A stretch of DNA of 33,686 nt from Pseudomonadota bacterium (GTDB lineage Bacteria > Pseudomonadota > Alphaproteobacteria > Sphingomonadales > Sphingomonadaceae), in NCBI GenBank assembly GCA_963205265.1, contig CAUJJI010000204.1:1-33686 (forward strand). The letters are read 5' to 3'. The position numbers and the translations under genes were made by a program. The notes beneath the pieces are model-generated. The model was not told the origin of the DNA. It was given only the letters and a program-made list of their open reading frames with translations, and did no database searches. This document shows, piece after piece, positions 22,444-33,686 of this stretch; the stretch's first letter is position 1, and every line of letters starts with the position of its first letter.

Positions 22444-23442
22444 ATGCGGATCGATCCACTTCTCCGGGCACTAGCCGACCCGACCAGGCTGCGGATCATG
22501 CGGCTGCTGGCGCACATGGAGCTGGCGGTGGGCGAACTCGCGCAGGTGCTGGGGCAAAGCCAGCCGCGCGTCTCGCGCCACGTCCGCATCCTGTGCGACG
22601 CCGGCCTGGCCGAACGGCGCAAGGAAGGCAGCTGGGTGTTCCTGCGCGCCGCGATCGGCGAAGACCGCGCCCCGCCGGTCGGTGCCGCCGCCGCGCAGCT
22701 GCTTTCCGCCGCCGAGCGCGACGACGCCGGCTTCGCCGCGCGCTGCGGCGAGGACCGCCGCCATCTCGCCGCGATCCGCGCCGCCCGCCAGGCCACTGCC
22801 GAAGCCTATTTCGCCCGCCATGCCGAGGAATGGGACACGCTGCGCGTGCTGCATTCGCCCGACGAACCGGTCGAGCAGGCGCTGGCCGATGTGCTCGCGG
22901 CGATGAGCCCCGGCGGCGACCTCGGCACTCTGCTCGACGTCGGCACCGGCACCGGCCGCATGGCCGCGCTTTTCGCGCCGCACAGCCGCCACGTCACCGC
23001 TTTCGACAAGAGCCCGGAAATGCTGCGCATCGCCCGCGCCCGGCTGCAGCACCTGCCGCCCGACAGCGTCGAGCTGGTCAAGGGCGATTTCACCCGGCTG
23101 CCTTTCGCCGATGCCGGCTTCGACACCGTGCTGTTCCACCAGGTCCTGCACTATGCGCAGGAACCCGAAGCGGTGCTGGCCGAAGCGGCGCGCGTGGCGC
23201 GGCCGGGCGGCCGCATCGCCGTGGTCGACTTCGCCGCGCACGACCGCGAGGAGCTGCGCGAGCGCCATGCCCACGCCCGCCTCGGCTTCTCGGACGAGCA
23301 AATGCTCGCGCTGCTGAGCGAGGCCGGCTTCGCTCCGGCCCCGGCGATCGCCCTGCCCGGCCGGCCGCTGACCGTGAAGATCTGGACTGCGGTCAAGGAT
23401 GGCGCCCCCGCGCCGGTGCAGCTAGGGACCCCGGCACGATGA
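22444..23442 (+). CDS. ArsR-family regulator fused to a SAM-dependent methyltransferase domain (SahR-like)
   Basis: The first ~70 residues of this 332-residue protein are an ArsR winged helix (LRALADPTRLRIMRLL, QSQPRVSRHVRILCDAGLAERR). From about residue 120 there is a class I methyltransferase domain with SAM motif LLDVGTGTGRM near 163-173, then VTAFDKSPEML and FHQVLHYAQEPE. It precedes metF and metH, and a palindromic operator overlaps its own promoter. By analogy with SahR it probably represses the methionine-cycle genes and responds to S-adenosylhomocysteine (or SAM), with the methyltransferase fold as sensor; that is inference. An upstream in-frame ATG (22435) lies inside the -10 box and operator, so I choose ATG 22444. 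No metal-binding cysteine motif typical of ArsR/SmtB sensors is seen. It overlaps metF by four bases. Confidence 0.88.
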   Translation: MRIDPLLRALADPTRLRIMRLLAHMELAVGELAQVLGQSQPRVSRHVRILCDAGLAERRKEGSWVFLRAAIGEDRAPPVGAAAAQLLSAAERDDAGFAARCGEDRRHLAAIRAARQATAEAYFARHAEEWDTLRVLHSPDEPVEQALADVLAAMSPGGDLGTLLDVGTGTGRMAALFAPHSRHVTAFDKSPEMLRIARARLQHLPPDSVELVKGDFTRLPFADAGFDTVLFHQVLHYAQEPEAVLAEAARVARPGGRIAVVDFAAHDREELRERHAHARLGFSDEQMLALLSEAGFAPAPAIALPGRPLTVKIWTAVKDGAPAPVQLGTPAR

Positions 23443-24356
23443 CCACGCAACCTTCCCCTTCGCAGCGCGAGGACACTCCGCTGTTCGCCGGCCTGCCGGG
23501 CGACATCGGCTTCTCCTTCGAATTCTTCCCGCCGAAGAACGAGAAAATGGAGGCCCAGCTGTGGGACGCGATCGAGATGCTCGCCCCGCTCGGGCCGGAC
23601 TTCGTCTCGGTGACCTACGGCGCCGGCGGATCGACGCGCGAGCGCACGCACAATACCGTGGCGCGGATCGTCAGGGAGACGAGCCTGGTCCCCGCCGCGC
23701 ACCTCACCTGCGTCTCGGCCAGCCGCGACGAGATCGCCGAAGTCGCCGACCAGTACTGGAACGCCGGCGTGCGCCACATCGTCGCCCTGCGCGGCGATCC
23801 GCCGCCCGCGGACGGCGGTCGCTTCGTGCCGCACCCGCAGGGCTATGCCAGCGCCGCCGATCTGGTCGCCGGGCTCAGGGCGCTGCACCCCTTCGAGATC
23901 TCGGTCGCCGCCTATCCCGAAGTCCACCCCGAGGCGGCGAGCGCCGAGGCCGACCTCGACAATCTGAAGCGCAAGCTCGACGCCGGGGCGAGCCAGGCGA
24001 TCACCCAGTTCTTCTACGCCACCGACGCCTATTTCCGCTTCCTCGACAAGGCTTTGGCCGCGGGCATCAGCGCGCCGATCCTGCCCGGCATCATGCCGGT
24101 GACCTCATTCGAGGCGATCCGGAGAATGTCCGGCAACACCGCCATCCCCGCCTGGCTCGAACAGGCCTTCGAAGGCCTGGACGACCGTCCCGGCCCGCGC
24201 GCCCTGGTCGCGGCGACCGTGGCAGTCGACCTCTGCCACCGCCTCTACCGCGGCGGCGTCCGGCACTTCCATTTCTACACGCTCAACCGCGCCGAGCAGG
24301 CCTATGCCATCTGCCAGCTGCTCGGGGTGCGGCCCAAGGCGGAGGTGGCGGGATGA
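23439..24356 (+). CDS. metF: 5,10-methylenetetrahydrofolate reductase
   Basis: MetF is a cytoplasmic FAD enzyme that reduces methylene-THF to 5-methyl-THF, the methyl donor used by methionine synthase. The 305-residue TIM-barrel protein has SFEFFPPKNEKME with the catalytic-region Glu, VTYGAGGSTRERT, the NAD(P)H/FAD segments HLTCVSASRDEI and IVALRGDPP, then VAAYPEVHPEA, AITQFFYATDAYFRFLD, LPGIMPVTSF and the C-terminal GVRHFHFYTLNRAE. The ATG at 23439 overlaps the regulator's stop codon (ATGA), so the two are translationally coupled and should share the operator at 22409. metH follows after a 187-base gap that holds a repeat. Confidence 0.97.
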   Translation: MTTQPSPSQREDTPLFAGLPGDIGFSFEFFPPKNEKMEAQLWDAIEMLAPLGPDFVSVTYGAGGSTRERTHNTVARIVRETSLVPAAHLTCVSASRDEIAEVADQYWNAGVRHIVALRGDPPPADGGRFVPHPQGYASAADLVAGLRALHPFEISVAAYPEVHPEAASAEADLDNLKRKLDAGASQAITQFFYATDAYFRFLDKALAAGISAPILPGIMPVTSFEAIRRMSGNTAIPAWLEQAFEGLDDRPGPRALVAATVAVDLCHRLYRGGVRHFHFYTLNRAEQAYAICQLLGVRPKAEVAG

Positions 24357-24397
24357 GCGATCCTGGCCGCTTCGCGCACCCCGTCGCTCACACCCCT

Positions 24398-24490
24398 GTC
24401 ATGCTGAACTCGTTTCAGCACCCATCGCGCCTCCGGGTCCCGTTGGTTCGTGGTGAGAAATGGGCCCTGAAACGAGTTCAGGGTGACGAG
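24398..24490. repeat. ~92-bp dispersed repeat, copy 2
   Basis: It reads GTCATGCTGAACTCGTTTCA at the left and GAGTTCAGGGTGACGAG at the right, and matches the reverse complement of 11675-11766 with a few changes in the centre. Each end forms a hairpin (GCTGAAC...GTTTCAGC; CCCTGAA...TTCAGGG). It lies between metF and the first metH gene. The rest of that gap shows only the ribosome-binding site AGGGAG before 24544. Confidence 0.8.
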
Positions 24491-24543
24491 AGGGTCGGCG
24501 AAGGGATGGCCAACCGAGCACCTCTCCAGCAGGGAGCAATCCA

Positions 24544-25602
24544 ATGACCGCCGTCGAAACCGCAGAGTCCGCCTTCCGCCAGGCGGCGCGCGAGCGCATC
24601 CTCGTGTTCGACGGCGGCTACGGCACCGCGATCCAGAAGTTCGGTCTCGACGAGGCCGACTATCGCGGCGACTTGCCGCTGGAGAAGGACCAGAAGGGCA
24701 ACAACGACCTGCTCTGCCTGACCCGGCCCGACATCATCGAGGGCATCCACAGCGCCTATTTCGACGCCGGTGCCGACATGGTCGAGACCAACACCTTCTC
24801 CTCCACCCGCATCGCCATGGCCGACTACGGCTGCGAGCACCTGGTGCGCGAGATCAACATCGCCGCGGCCCGGCTTGCCCGCAGCGCCGCCGAGAAGGCC
24901 CAGGCCCGCGACGGCCGCCGCCGCTTCGTCGCCGGATCGATCGGCCCGACCAACAAGACGCTGTCGATCTCGCCGCAGGTCAACGACCCCGGCTTCCGCG
25001 AGATCGACTTCGACGCGCTCAAGGCCGAGTACCGCGAGCAGTGCGACGCGCTGATCGCGGGCGGGGTCGATTTCCTGCTGATCGAGACCTGCTTCGACAC
25101 GCTCAACGCCAAGGCCGCGGGCATGGCCGCGCGCGAGGCCGAGGCCGCATCGGGCCGCGAGGTGCCGCTGATGGCCAGCTTCACGATCACCGACATGAGC
25201 GGGCGCAACCTCTCGGGCCACACGATCACTGCCTTCTGGTACGCGCTGCGCCACCTGAAGCCGCTGACCATCGGCGTCAACTGCGCCTTCGGGGCCGACC
25301 TCCTGCGCCCCTACCTGACCGAGCTGGCCAGGAGTGCCGACGCGCTGATCCTTGCCTATCCCAACGCCGGGCTGCCCAACGACCTCGGCCAGTACGACGA
25401 GCTTCCCGCGCGGACGGCCGAGCTGATCGGGGAATGGGTGCGCGAGGGGCTGGTCAACGCGGTCGGCGGCTGCTGCGGCACGACGCCCGACCACATCGCC
25501 GCGATCGCCCGGGCCGTCGCCGGCGCCAGGCCGCGCACGGTGCCGGTGCTCGAGCCGGTGACGCGACTGGCGGGGCTGGAGCCGTTCGTGATGGCGGCGT
25601 AA
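24544..25602 (+). CDS. metH: Methionine synthase, homocysteine-binding module (split MetH, part 1)
   Basis: This 352-residue protein is the homocysteine S-methyltransferase module of cobalamin-dependent methionine synthase. It binds and activates homocysteine with zinc. The zinc cysteines are visible: Cys247 in GVNCAFG and Cys310-Cys311 in [10 protein letters not shown], the same numbering as in E. coli MetH. Other family segments are [26 protein letters not shown] and [16 protein letters not shown]. It ends after the barrel with a short tail and TAA; the pterin-binding, cobalamin and activation modules are encoded by the next gene at 25748. AGGGAG lies ten bases before the ATG as ribosome-binding site. 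The last base of the stop codon is the first base of a palindromic repeat. Confidence 0.94.
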   Translation: MTAVETAESAFRQAARERILVFDGGYGTAIQKFGLDEADYRGDLPLEKDQKGNNDLLCLTRPDIIEGIHSAYFDAGADMVETNTFSSTRIAMADYGCEHLVREINIAAARLARSAAEKAQARDGRRRFVAGSIGPTNKTLSISPQVNDPGFREIDFDALKAEYREQCDALIAGGVDFLLIETCFDTLNAKAAGMAAREAEAASGREVPLMASFTITDMSGRNLSGHTITAFWYALRHLKPLTIGVNCAFGADLLRPYLTELARSADALILAYPNAGLPNDLGQYDELPARTAELIGEWVREGLVNAVGGCCGTTPDHIAAIARAVAGARPRTVPVLEPVTRLAGLEPFVMAA

Positions 25603-25733
25603 TCCTCCCCGGAACGGGGAGGGGGACCATGGCGCGAAGCGGCATGGTGGAGGGGGCTCGCCACCAGCGCAGCACCCGGCCGACAACCCCCTCCACCGCC
25701 TGCGGCGGTCCCCCTCCCCGTTCCGGGGAGGAT
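25602..25733. repeat. Palindromic intergenic element, copy 3 (132 bp), between the metH genes
   Basis: It starts ATCCTCCCCGGAACGGGGAG and ends CCCCGTTCCGGGGAGGAT, with GGTGGAGGGGGCT and CCCCCTCCACC inside. Unlike the other copies it lies between two genes on the same strand. Its right end supplies GGAGGAT 15 bases before the ATG of the next gene, too far for an ideal ribosome-binding site. Confidence 0.88.
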
Positions 25734-25747
25734 ATTGAGAGAACCCG

Positions 25748-28340
<2,593 letters not shown>

Positions 28341-28348
<8 letters not shown>

Positions 28349-29648
28349 CGTGGCGAGGGTTGCCGCCGATTGCCGTGCGACGGGCGACAGGCTGGGCCTT
28401 GCCCTCCCCGTCGACGCTGCGGCGCTGCGCGAAAGCGGGGCCGAATGGCTGACCCGGGCTTTCCATGCCATGGGCTCGCTGCCGGCCGGCAACCGCGTGG
28501 TCGAGATCACCCGCTGCGAAGGCTTCGCCGGCGGCGGCACCGGCACCAAGGCGCTGCTCTCGGTCCGCTACGCACAGCCCGGCGAAGGGCTGGAGCAGGA
28601 CCTCTTCGTCAAGTTCTCGCGCAATTTCGCCGATCCCGAGATGGACCGGGCGCGCTTCCACATGGGCCCCGAAGTCCGCTTTGCCGCGCTGTCGCGCCAG
28701 CCGGGGTTCCCGGTCGCCGTGCCGGCCTGCATGTTCGCCGATTTCCACGCGGAAAGCGGCACCGGCCTGCTCGTCACCCAGCGCATCGCTTTCGGCCAAG
28801 GCGGCATCGAGCGGCAGTACGGCAAGTGCATGGACCACGAGATGCCGGAGCCGCTGGCCCACTACCGCGCGCTGGTCCGCACGCTCGCCCGGCTGGCCGG
28901 CAGCCACAAGGGTGGCAGGCTGCCCGCCGATGTCGCCCAGGAATTTCCCTTCAGCCTCGCCCAGGCGCTGGAACGCGACCGCCTGCCTTATACGCCGCAG
29001 CAGGTCGCCAACCGCGTCGCCCGCTATGCCGCTTTCGCCGAGGAGCTGCCGCAGCTGCTGCCGGCGGCGATCCGGACCCCCGCCTTCGTCGCCCAGCTGG
29101 CCGAAGGCGCCGCGCTGTTCCAGCGCCACGAGGACGCGATCAAGCGCTTCCTCCACGCGCGCGCGGACTTCATCGCGCTGTGCCACTGGAATGCCAATTC
29201 GGACAACGCCTGGTACTGGCCCGACGCCGCGGGCGAGCTGCAATGCGGCCTGCTCGACTGGGGCAGCGTCGGCCAGATGCACGTGGCGATGACGCTGTGG
29301 GGCTGCCTCAGCAGCGCCGAAAGCTGGCTGTGGCGCGACCATGTCGACGAGCTGCTGGCGCTGTTCGTCGCCGAATATGCCGGGGCCGGCGGCCCGGTTC
29401 TGCCGGTCGCCGAGCTGAAGACCCACCTGCTGCTCTATGCCGCGATGATGGGCCTGTGCTGGCTGATGGACGCCCCGCCGCGGATCCGCCGCGAAGTGCC
29501 CGAGCTGGCGCAGTGCCGGGGCCCGCTCGACCCGCGCATCACCGCCAGCGAGACGGCGCGGGTGCAGCTGCAGATGATGAGCAACTTCCTGTCGTTCTGG
29601 CAGGCGGAGGGCCTGAACCGGGTGCTGCGCGAACTGATCGAGAACTGA
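28341..29648 (+). CDS. Kinase-fold (aminoglycoside phosphotransferase/EcKinase-like) protein with altered catalytic loop
   Basis: This 435-residue protein has the outline of a phosphotransferase-type kinase: a glycine-rich segment [13 protein letters not shown] (61-73), a candidate ATP-binding Lys91 (LFVKFSR), Glu111 ([11 protein letters not shown]) and the C-lobe DWGS at 306-309 in place of DFG. The usual HGDxxxxN catalytic loop reads HWNANSDN (282-289), so the catalytic Asp is replaced by Asn284. It may be a pseudokinase or use another residue. Its ATG overlaps the end of metH part 2 by eight bases, implying translational coupling with methionine synthesis. It is not a recognisable methylthioribose kinase. 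The family assignment is moderate and the substrate unknown. Confidence 0.7.
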
Positions 29649-29703
29649 TCCCCGGCTACGAACCTGCTCCCCCCGCATTCCCCCCACGCATTCCCGGCTC
29701 GCC

Positions 29704-30516
29704 TCACCCCGTCAGCTCGGCGAAGTCCAGCGGCGCCGGCACCGCGTCGGGCAGGCGGGCCAGCAGCTCCAGCGCCTGCCCTACCGAGGCGCCGCGGATC
29801 GCCGGCGAGTGTCCGCTGACGATCGCCTCCATCCCCAGCGCCCCCAGCCTCTCCACCTCGGCGCGGAACAGGGCGCGGTCGGCCAGTGCCACCCAGGGGC
29901 ACAGCGAGCTGTAGTGGAACCGGGCCATGCCCTCGGCCCAGAGGTCGGGCGCGATCTCCTCGACCCAGTCGACCGGATCGCCCGGGATCGGCGCGCAGAA
30001 GGCGTCGGACGCGTAGTAGACGCGGGTCGCATGGTCGAACAGGCCGCGCGTATAGGGGCTGTCGTAGACCGGCGGGCGCAGCGACTGGAGCTTGCGGCCG
30101 GCGATCTCGAAGACCTCGCCGTCGTCGAGCAGCCGCATCCGCTCGAACGGCACGCCCATCGAGGCGTTGACCCGGAACGATTCGCCGCGGCTGGAAATCA
30201 CCCGGGCATTGGGGCAGCGCTCGAGCGTCTCGACGAGGTTACCCGAGTGGTCGCAATCGAGATGGGTGAGGAAGATCCAGCGCAGCTCTTCCGGGTCGAC
30301 CAGCGAGAACAGGTCCTCGAACCAGCTGTCGCGGTGCGTGCCCATGCCGGCGTCGACGGCGATCGGCTCTGCCCCCCGGATGACCATCGCGTTGAGATTG
30401 GTCCAGCTGCCGCCGACCGAGGGCGTCAGCGCGCGGATCACGTAAGTGTCGCGCGCGACTTCCAGCGGCTTCTGGCGCGGCGTCGGGCTCGACAAATCCG
30501 GCATGAAATGGCTCAT
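29704..30516 (-). CDS. Metallo-beta-lactamase-fold protein (ODP/flavodiiron-like)
   Basis: This 270-residue single-domain protein has the MBL metal motif as HLDCDH (85-90), then Asp171 (YYASDAF) and His236 (VSGHSP). H-x-D/E-x-D-H with these later ligands is the pattern of the oxygen-binding diiron (flavodiiron/ODP) branch rather than of classical beta-lactamases (HxHxDH). The position of the ligand His expected between the first motif and Asp171 reads PPVYDSPYTRG (148-158), so that ligand appears absent or replaced by Tyr or Asp. No flavodoxin domain is attached. The substrate is unknown; hydrolase or redox roles are both possible. The ATG at 30516 is preceded by GAGGG. It is convergent with the kinase-like gene and divergent from recQ. 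Confidence 0.85.
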   Translation of the reverse strand: MSHFMPDLSSPTPRQKPLEVARDTYVIRALTPSVGGSWTNLNAMVIRGAEPIAVDAGMGTHRDSWFEDLFSLVDPEELRWIFLTHLDCDHSGNLVETLERCPNARVISSRGESFRVNASMGVPFERMRLLDDGEVFEIAGRKLQSLRPPVYDSPYTRGLFDHATRVYYASDAFCAPIPGDPVDWVEEIAPDLWAEGMARFHYSSLCPWVALADRALFRAEVERLGALGMEAIVSGHSPAIRGASVGQALELLARLPDAVPAPLDFAELTG

Positions 30517-30684
30517 GGCAATTCCCTCGGCGAAACAATTTTCCTACTACAGGGCGTTGTGGCACCTTCGCATGCCCGCAACTTTCCCACTCTCGCGCCG
30601 GATCATGACCCGCAGCTTCCACTCTCGCGAACTAATCGGCGTTTCCGATCGATGGGCGCGTTCTGATCGGTTTCGTTTTTTCTC

Positions 30685-32496
<1,812 letters not shown>

Positions 32497-32523
32497 CAAG
32501 CAGTCGAAGGGAGAGAGCGAACC

Positions 32524-33489
32524 ATGACCGACAATACCGAAGGCGCGCTGGTCGTGCCCGAGCGGACCATCCCCGTCCCCGCCCATCTCAGCCCCGAGGC
32601 GCGCGCCTTCCTGTCGCTGGGCCGGCTGGTGAGCGGCACCTATCCGGCGCTCGACGATGCCGAGGGCTGGAAGCGCCACGTCGCCGCTTCCGAAGCCATG
32701 ATCATGCAGATGTTCATGCGCGGCGACGGCCCCGCCTGCGCGGTGCGCGACTGGACCGCCAGCAGTGCGCGCGCCTACGAGCTGGTGCCCGATGGCCTGC
32801 CGGAAGGCGACCGCCGCGTCTATCTCGACATCCACGGCGGCGCGCTGATCATGGGCGCGGGCGAGGTCTGCAAGGCGATGGCGCGCAAGTCCGCCGCCAT
32901 GGTCGGCGCCCGGGTGATCGCGGTCGACTACCGCATGCCGCCCGACCACCCCTATCCGGCCAGCCTCGACGACTGCCTAGCCGCCTACCGCGCGCTGCTG
33001 GAGCAGCGCCGGCCGCACGAGATCATCGTCGGCGGCGGCTCGGCCGGCGGCAACCTGGCGGCGGCGATGCTGCTCAGGGCGCGCGACGAGGGCCTGCCGC
33101 TGCCGGCCGCCGCGGTGCTGCTGTCGCCCGAGGTCGACCTTACCGAATCGGGCGACACCTTCCGCACCAATGCCGGGATCGACGGCATGGGCACCCTGAT
33201 GCAGGCCAACCTGCTCTATGCCGGCGGCGCCGACCTTGCCGACCCCTACCTTTCGCCGCTGTTCGGCGACTTCGCCAGGGGCTTCCCGCCGACGCTGCTG
33301 ACTTCGGGCACGCGCGACCTGTTCCTGTCGAACACCGTGCGCATGCACCGCGCGCTGCGCGAAGCCGGGGTCGAGGCCGAGCTCCACGTCCTCGAGGCCG
33401 CGCCGCACGGCGGCTTCGGCAGCAGCTCGCCCGAGGAAGCGGCGGTCGACCGCGAAGTGCGGCGGTTCTGCGAGACATGGTGGGGGTAG
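32524..33489 (+). CDS. Alpha/beta hydrolase, hormone-sensitive-lipase (HSL) type
   Basis: This 321-residue protein has the HSL-family layout: oxyanion-hole HGG at 104-106 (DIHGGALIMG), VDYRMPPDHPYPASLDD, and the nucleophile Ser173 in GGGSAGGNLAA, where most relatives have GDSAGG. The other members of the triad are visible: Asp265 (SGTRDLFLSN) and His295 (APHGGFGS). It is probably a cytoplasmic esterase on short acyl esters; no signal peptide is seen. The HGG motif lacks the third Gly of the common HGGG. The ATG at 32524 follows GAAGGGAGAGAG, a good ribosome-binding site. It lies 27 bases after recQ on the same strand. The natural substrate cannot be told. Confidence 0.92.
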   Translation: MTDNTEGALVVPERTIPVPAHLSPEARAFLSLGRLVSGTYPALDDAEGWKRHVAASEAMIMQMFMRGDGPACAVRDWTASSARAYELVPDGLPEGDRRVYLDIHGGALIMGAGEVCKAMARKSAAMVGARVIAVDYRMPPDHPYPASLDDCLAAYRALLEQRRPHEIIVGGGSAGGNLAAAMLLRARDEGLPLPAAAVLLSPEVDLTESGDTFRTNAGIDGMGTLMQANLLYAGGADLADPYLSPLFGDFARGFPPTLLTSGTRDLFLSNTVRMHRALREAGVEAELHVLEAAPHGGFGSSSPEEAAVDREVRRFCETWWG

Positions 33490-33494
33490 GAAGC

Positions 33495-33650
33495 ATCCTC
33501 CCCAGCATAGGGAGGGGGACCGCCGGGCGCAGCCCGGTGGTGGAGGGGGCTAGCCCCCTGGCGCTGCAGCGATGGGGCGAGCCCCCTCCACCACGTCGCC
33601 CTGAGACAAGCTCAGGGCGTCGCGGTCCCCCTCCCCGTGCCGGGGAGGAT
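33495..33650. repeat. Palindromic intergenic element, copy 4 (156 bp)
   Basis: It starts ATCCTCCCC and ends CGGGGAGGAT, with GGTGGAGGGGGCT and AGCCCCCTCCACC in the centre and GGTCCCCCTCCCCG near the right end. It fills the gap between the convergent genes ending at 33489 and 33654, starting six bases after one stop and ending four bases before the other. It is longer than the other copies because of the extra hairpin at 33597-33619. Confidence 0.88.
33597..33619. repeat. Hairpin nested inside palindromic element copy 4
   Basis: CGCCCTGAG (33597-33605) and CTCAGGGCG (33611-33619) pair perfectly around ACAAG. The other copies have only a short GC tip here. The sequence resembles the CCCTGAA...TTCAGGG ends of the ~92-bp repeat at 11675 and 24398, as if a related hairpin had been inserted. 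Confidence 0.6.
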
Positions 33651-33653
33651 CGC

Positions 33654-33686
33654 TTACCTCAACCCGAAGAACTTCTCCGCGCAGCC
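33654..33686 (-). CDS. C-terminal end of an unidentified gene (amidohydrolase-like ending)
   Basis: The last ten codons of a minus-strand gene are visible, reading GCAEKFFGLR and TAA at 33656-33654. Endings such as AEKFFGL are common in amidohydrolase-2 family metal enzymes of this group, but ten residues cannot prove it. The gene is convergent with the hydrolase gene, and its stop lies four bases from a palindromic repeat, as seen for the other copies. Confidence 0.4.
   Translation of the reverse strand, partial: GCAEKFFGLR

Noticed and set aside
22262..22471. 69-codon minus-strand frame overlapping the operator region
   Set aside because: It lies across the divergent promoter and the SahR-like operator, with no ribosome-binding site or family resemblance.
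23443..24543. A SAM or SAH riboswitch upstream of metF or metH
   Set aside because: metF overlaps the regulator gene, and the metF-metH gap holds only the 92-bp repeat; no riboswitch-like conserved core is visible.

Overview
The window looks like chromosomal, mostly housekeeping DNA from an alphaproteobacterium, most likely of the order Sphingomonadales. The basis is very high G+C by eye, the style of GyrB, GlnD and GuaA, a CHCC zinc-finger (NDUFS6-like) protein and a MidA-type methyltransferase (both tied to complex I in alphaproteobacteria and mitochondria), a methionine synthase split into two genes, and dense GC-rich palindromic repeats between genes. I see no phage, insertion sequence, CRISPR array, rRNA or tRNA.

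Layout. 1-1053: the end of class I ribonucleotide reductase beta and an overlapping DUF4160/DUF2442 pair. 1147-3665 (minus): an ABC ATPase overlapping nadB. 3740-6177 (plus): a zinc-finger protein, two inverted-repeat elements, tldD and a small exported protein. 6211-8576 (minus): guaA, a PIN-domain gene whose end looks frameshifted, and a small alpha/beta-barrel protein. 8577-9078: a regulatory region, a 27-codon gene with its own terminator, and the gyrB promoter. 9079-13612: gyrB and a 5'-nucleotidase-type lipoprotein. 13761-15667 (minus): lgt and midA. 15862-18612: glnD. 18787-22265 (minus): a small Ala-rich lipoprotein, nadE and gltX. 22409-29648 (plus): a methionine-cycle block made of an ArsR/methyltransferase-fusion regulator with its operator, metF, metH in two pieces, and a kinase-fold protein overlapping metH. 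29704-30516 (minus): a metallo-beta-lactamase-fold protein. 30685-33489: recQ and an HSL-type hydrolase. 33654-33686 (minus): the last codons of another gene.

How the genes connect. The clearest regulated unit is 22409-29648. An SahR-like operator (CATATAAAG / CTTTATATG) fills the spacer and -10 box of a promoter whose start point would fall on the regulator's own ATG. metF supplies methyl-THF and the two metH genes transfer its methyl group to homocysteine, so a regulator sensing S-adenosylhomocysteine is a coherent reading. NAD synthesis appears twice (nadB, nadE), and nitrogen or glutamine use recurs (glnD, guaA, nadE). lgt would act on the lipoproteins encoded at 11870 and 22265.

The most notable non-coding features are four copies of a 129-156 bp palindromic element fitted against stop codons, one of them between the metH halves. 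Others are two inverted copies of a separate ~92 bp repeat, TATATG-N6-ATG promoter/start fusions at gyrB and the regulator, and the 27-codon gene upstream of gyrB. I found no clear new defence or mobile system. The best candidates for novelty are the metH-coupled pseudokinase-like gene, the small transcription unit at 8816, and the repeat families.
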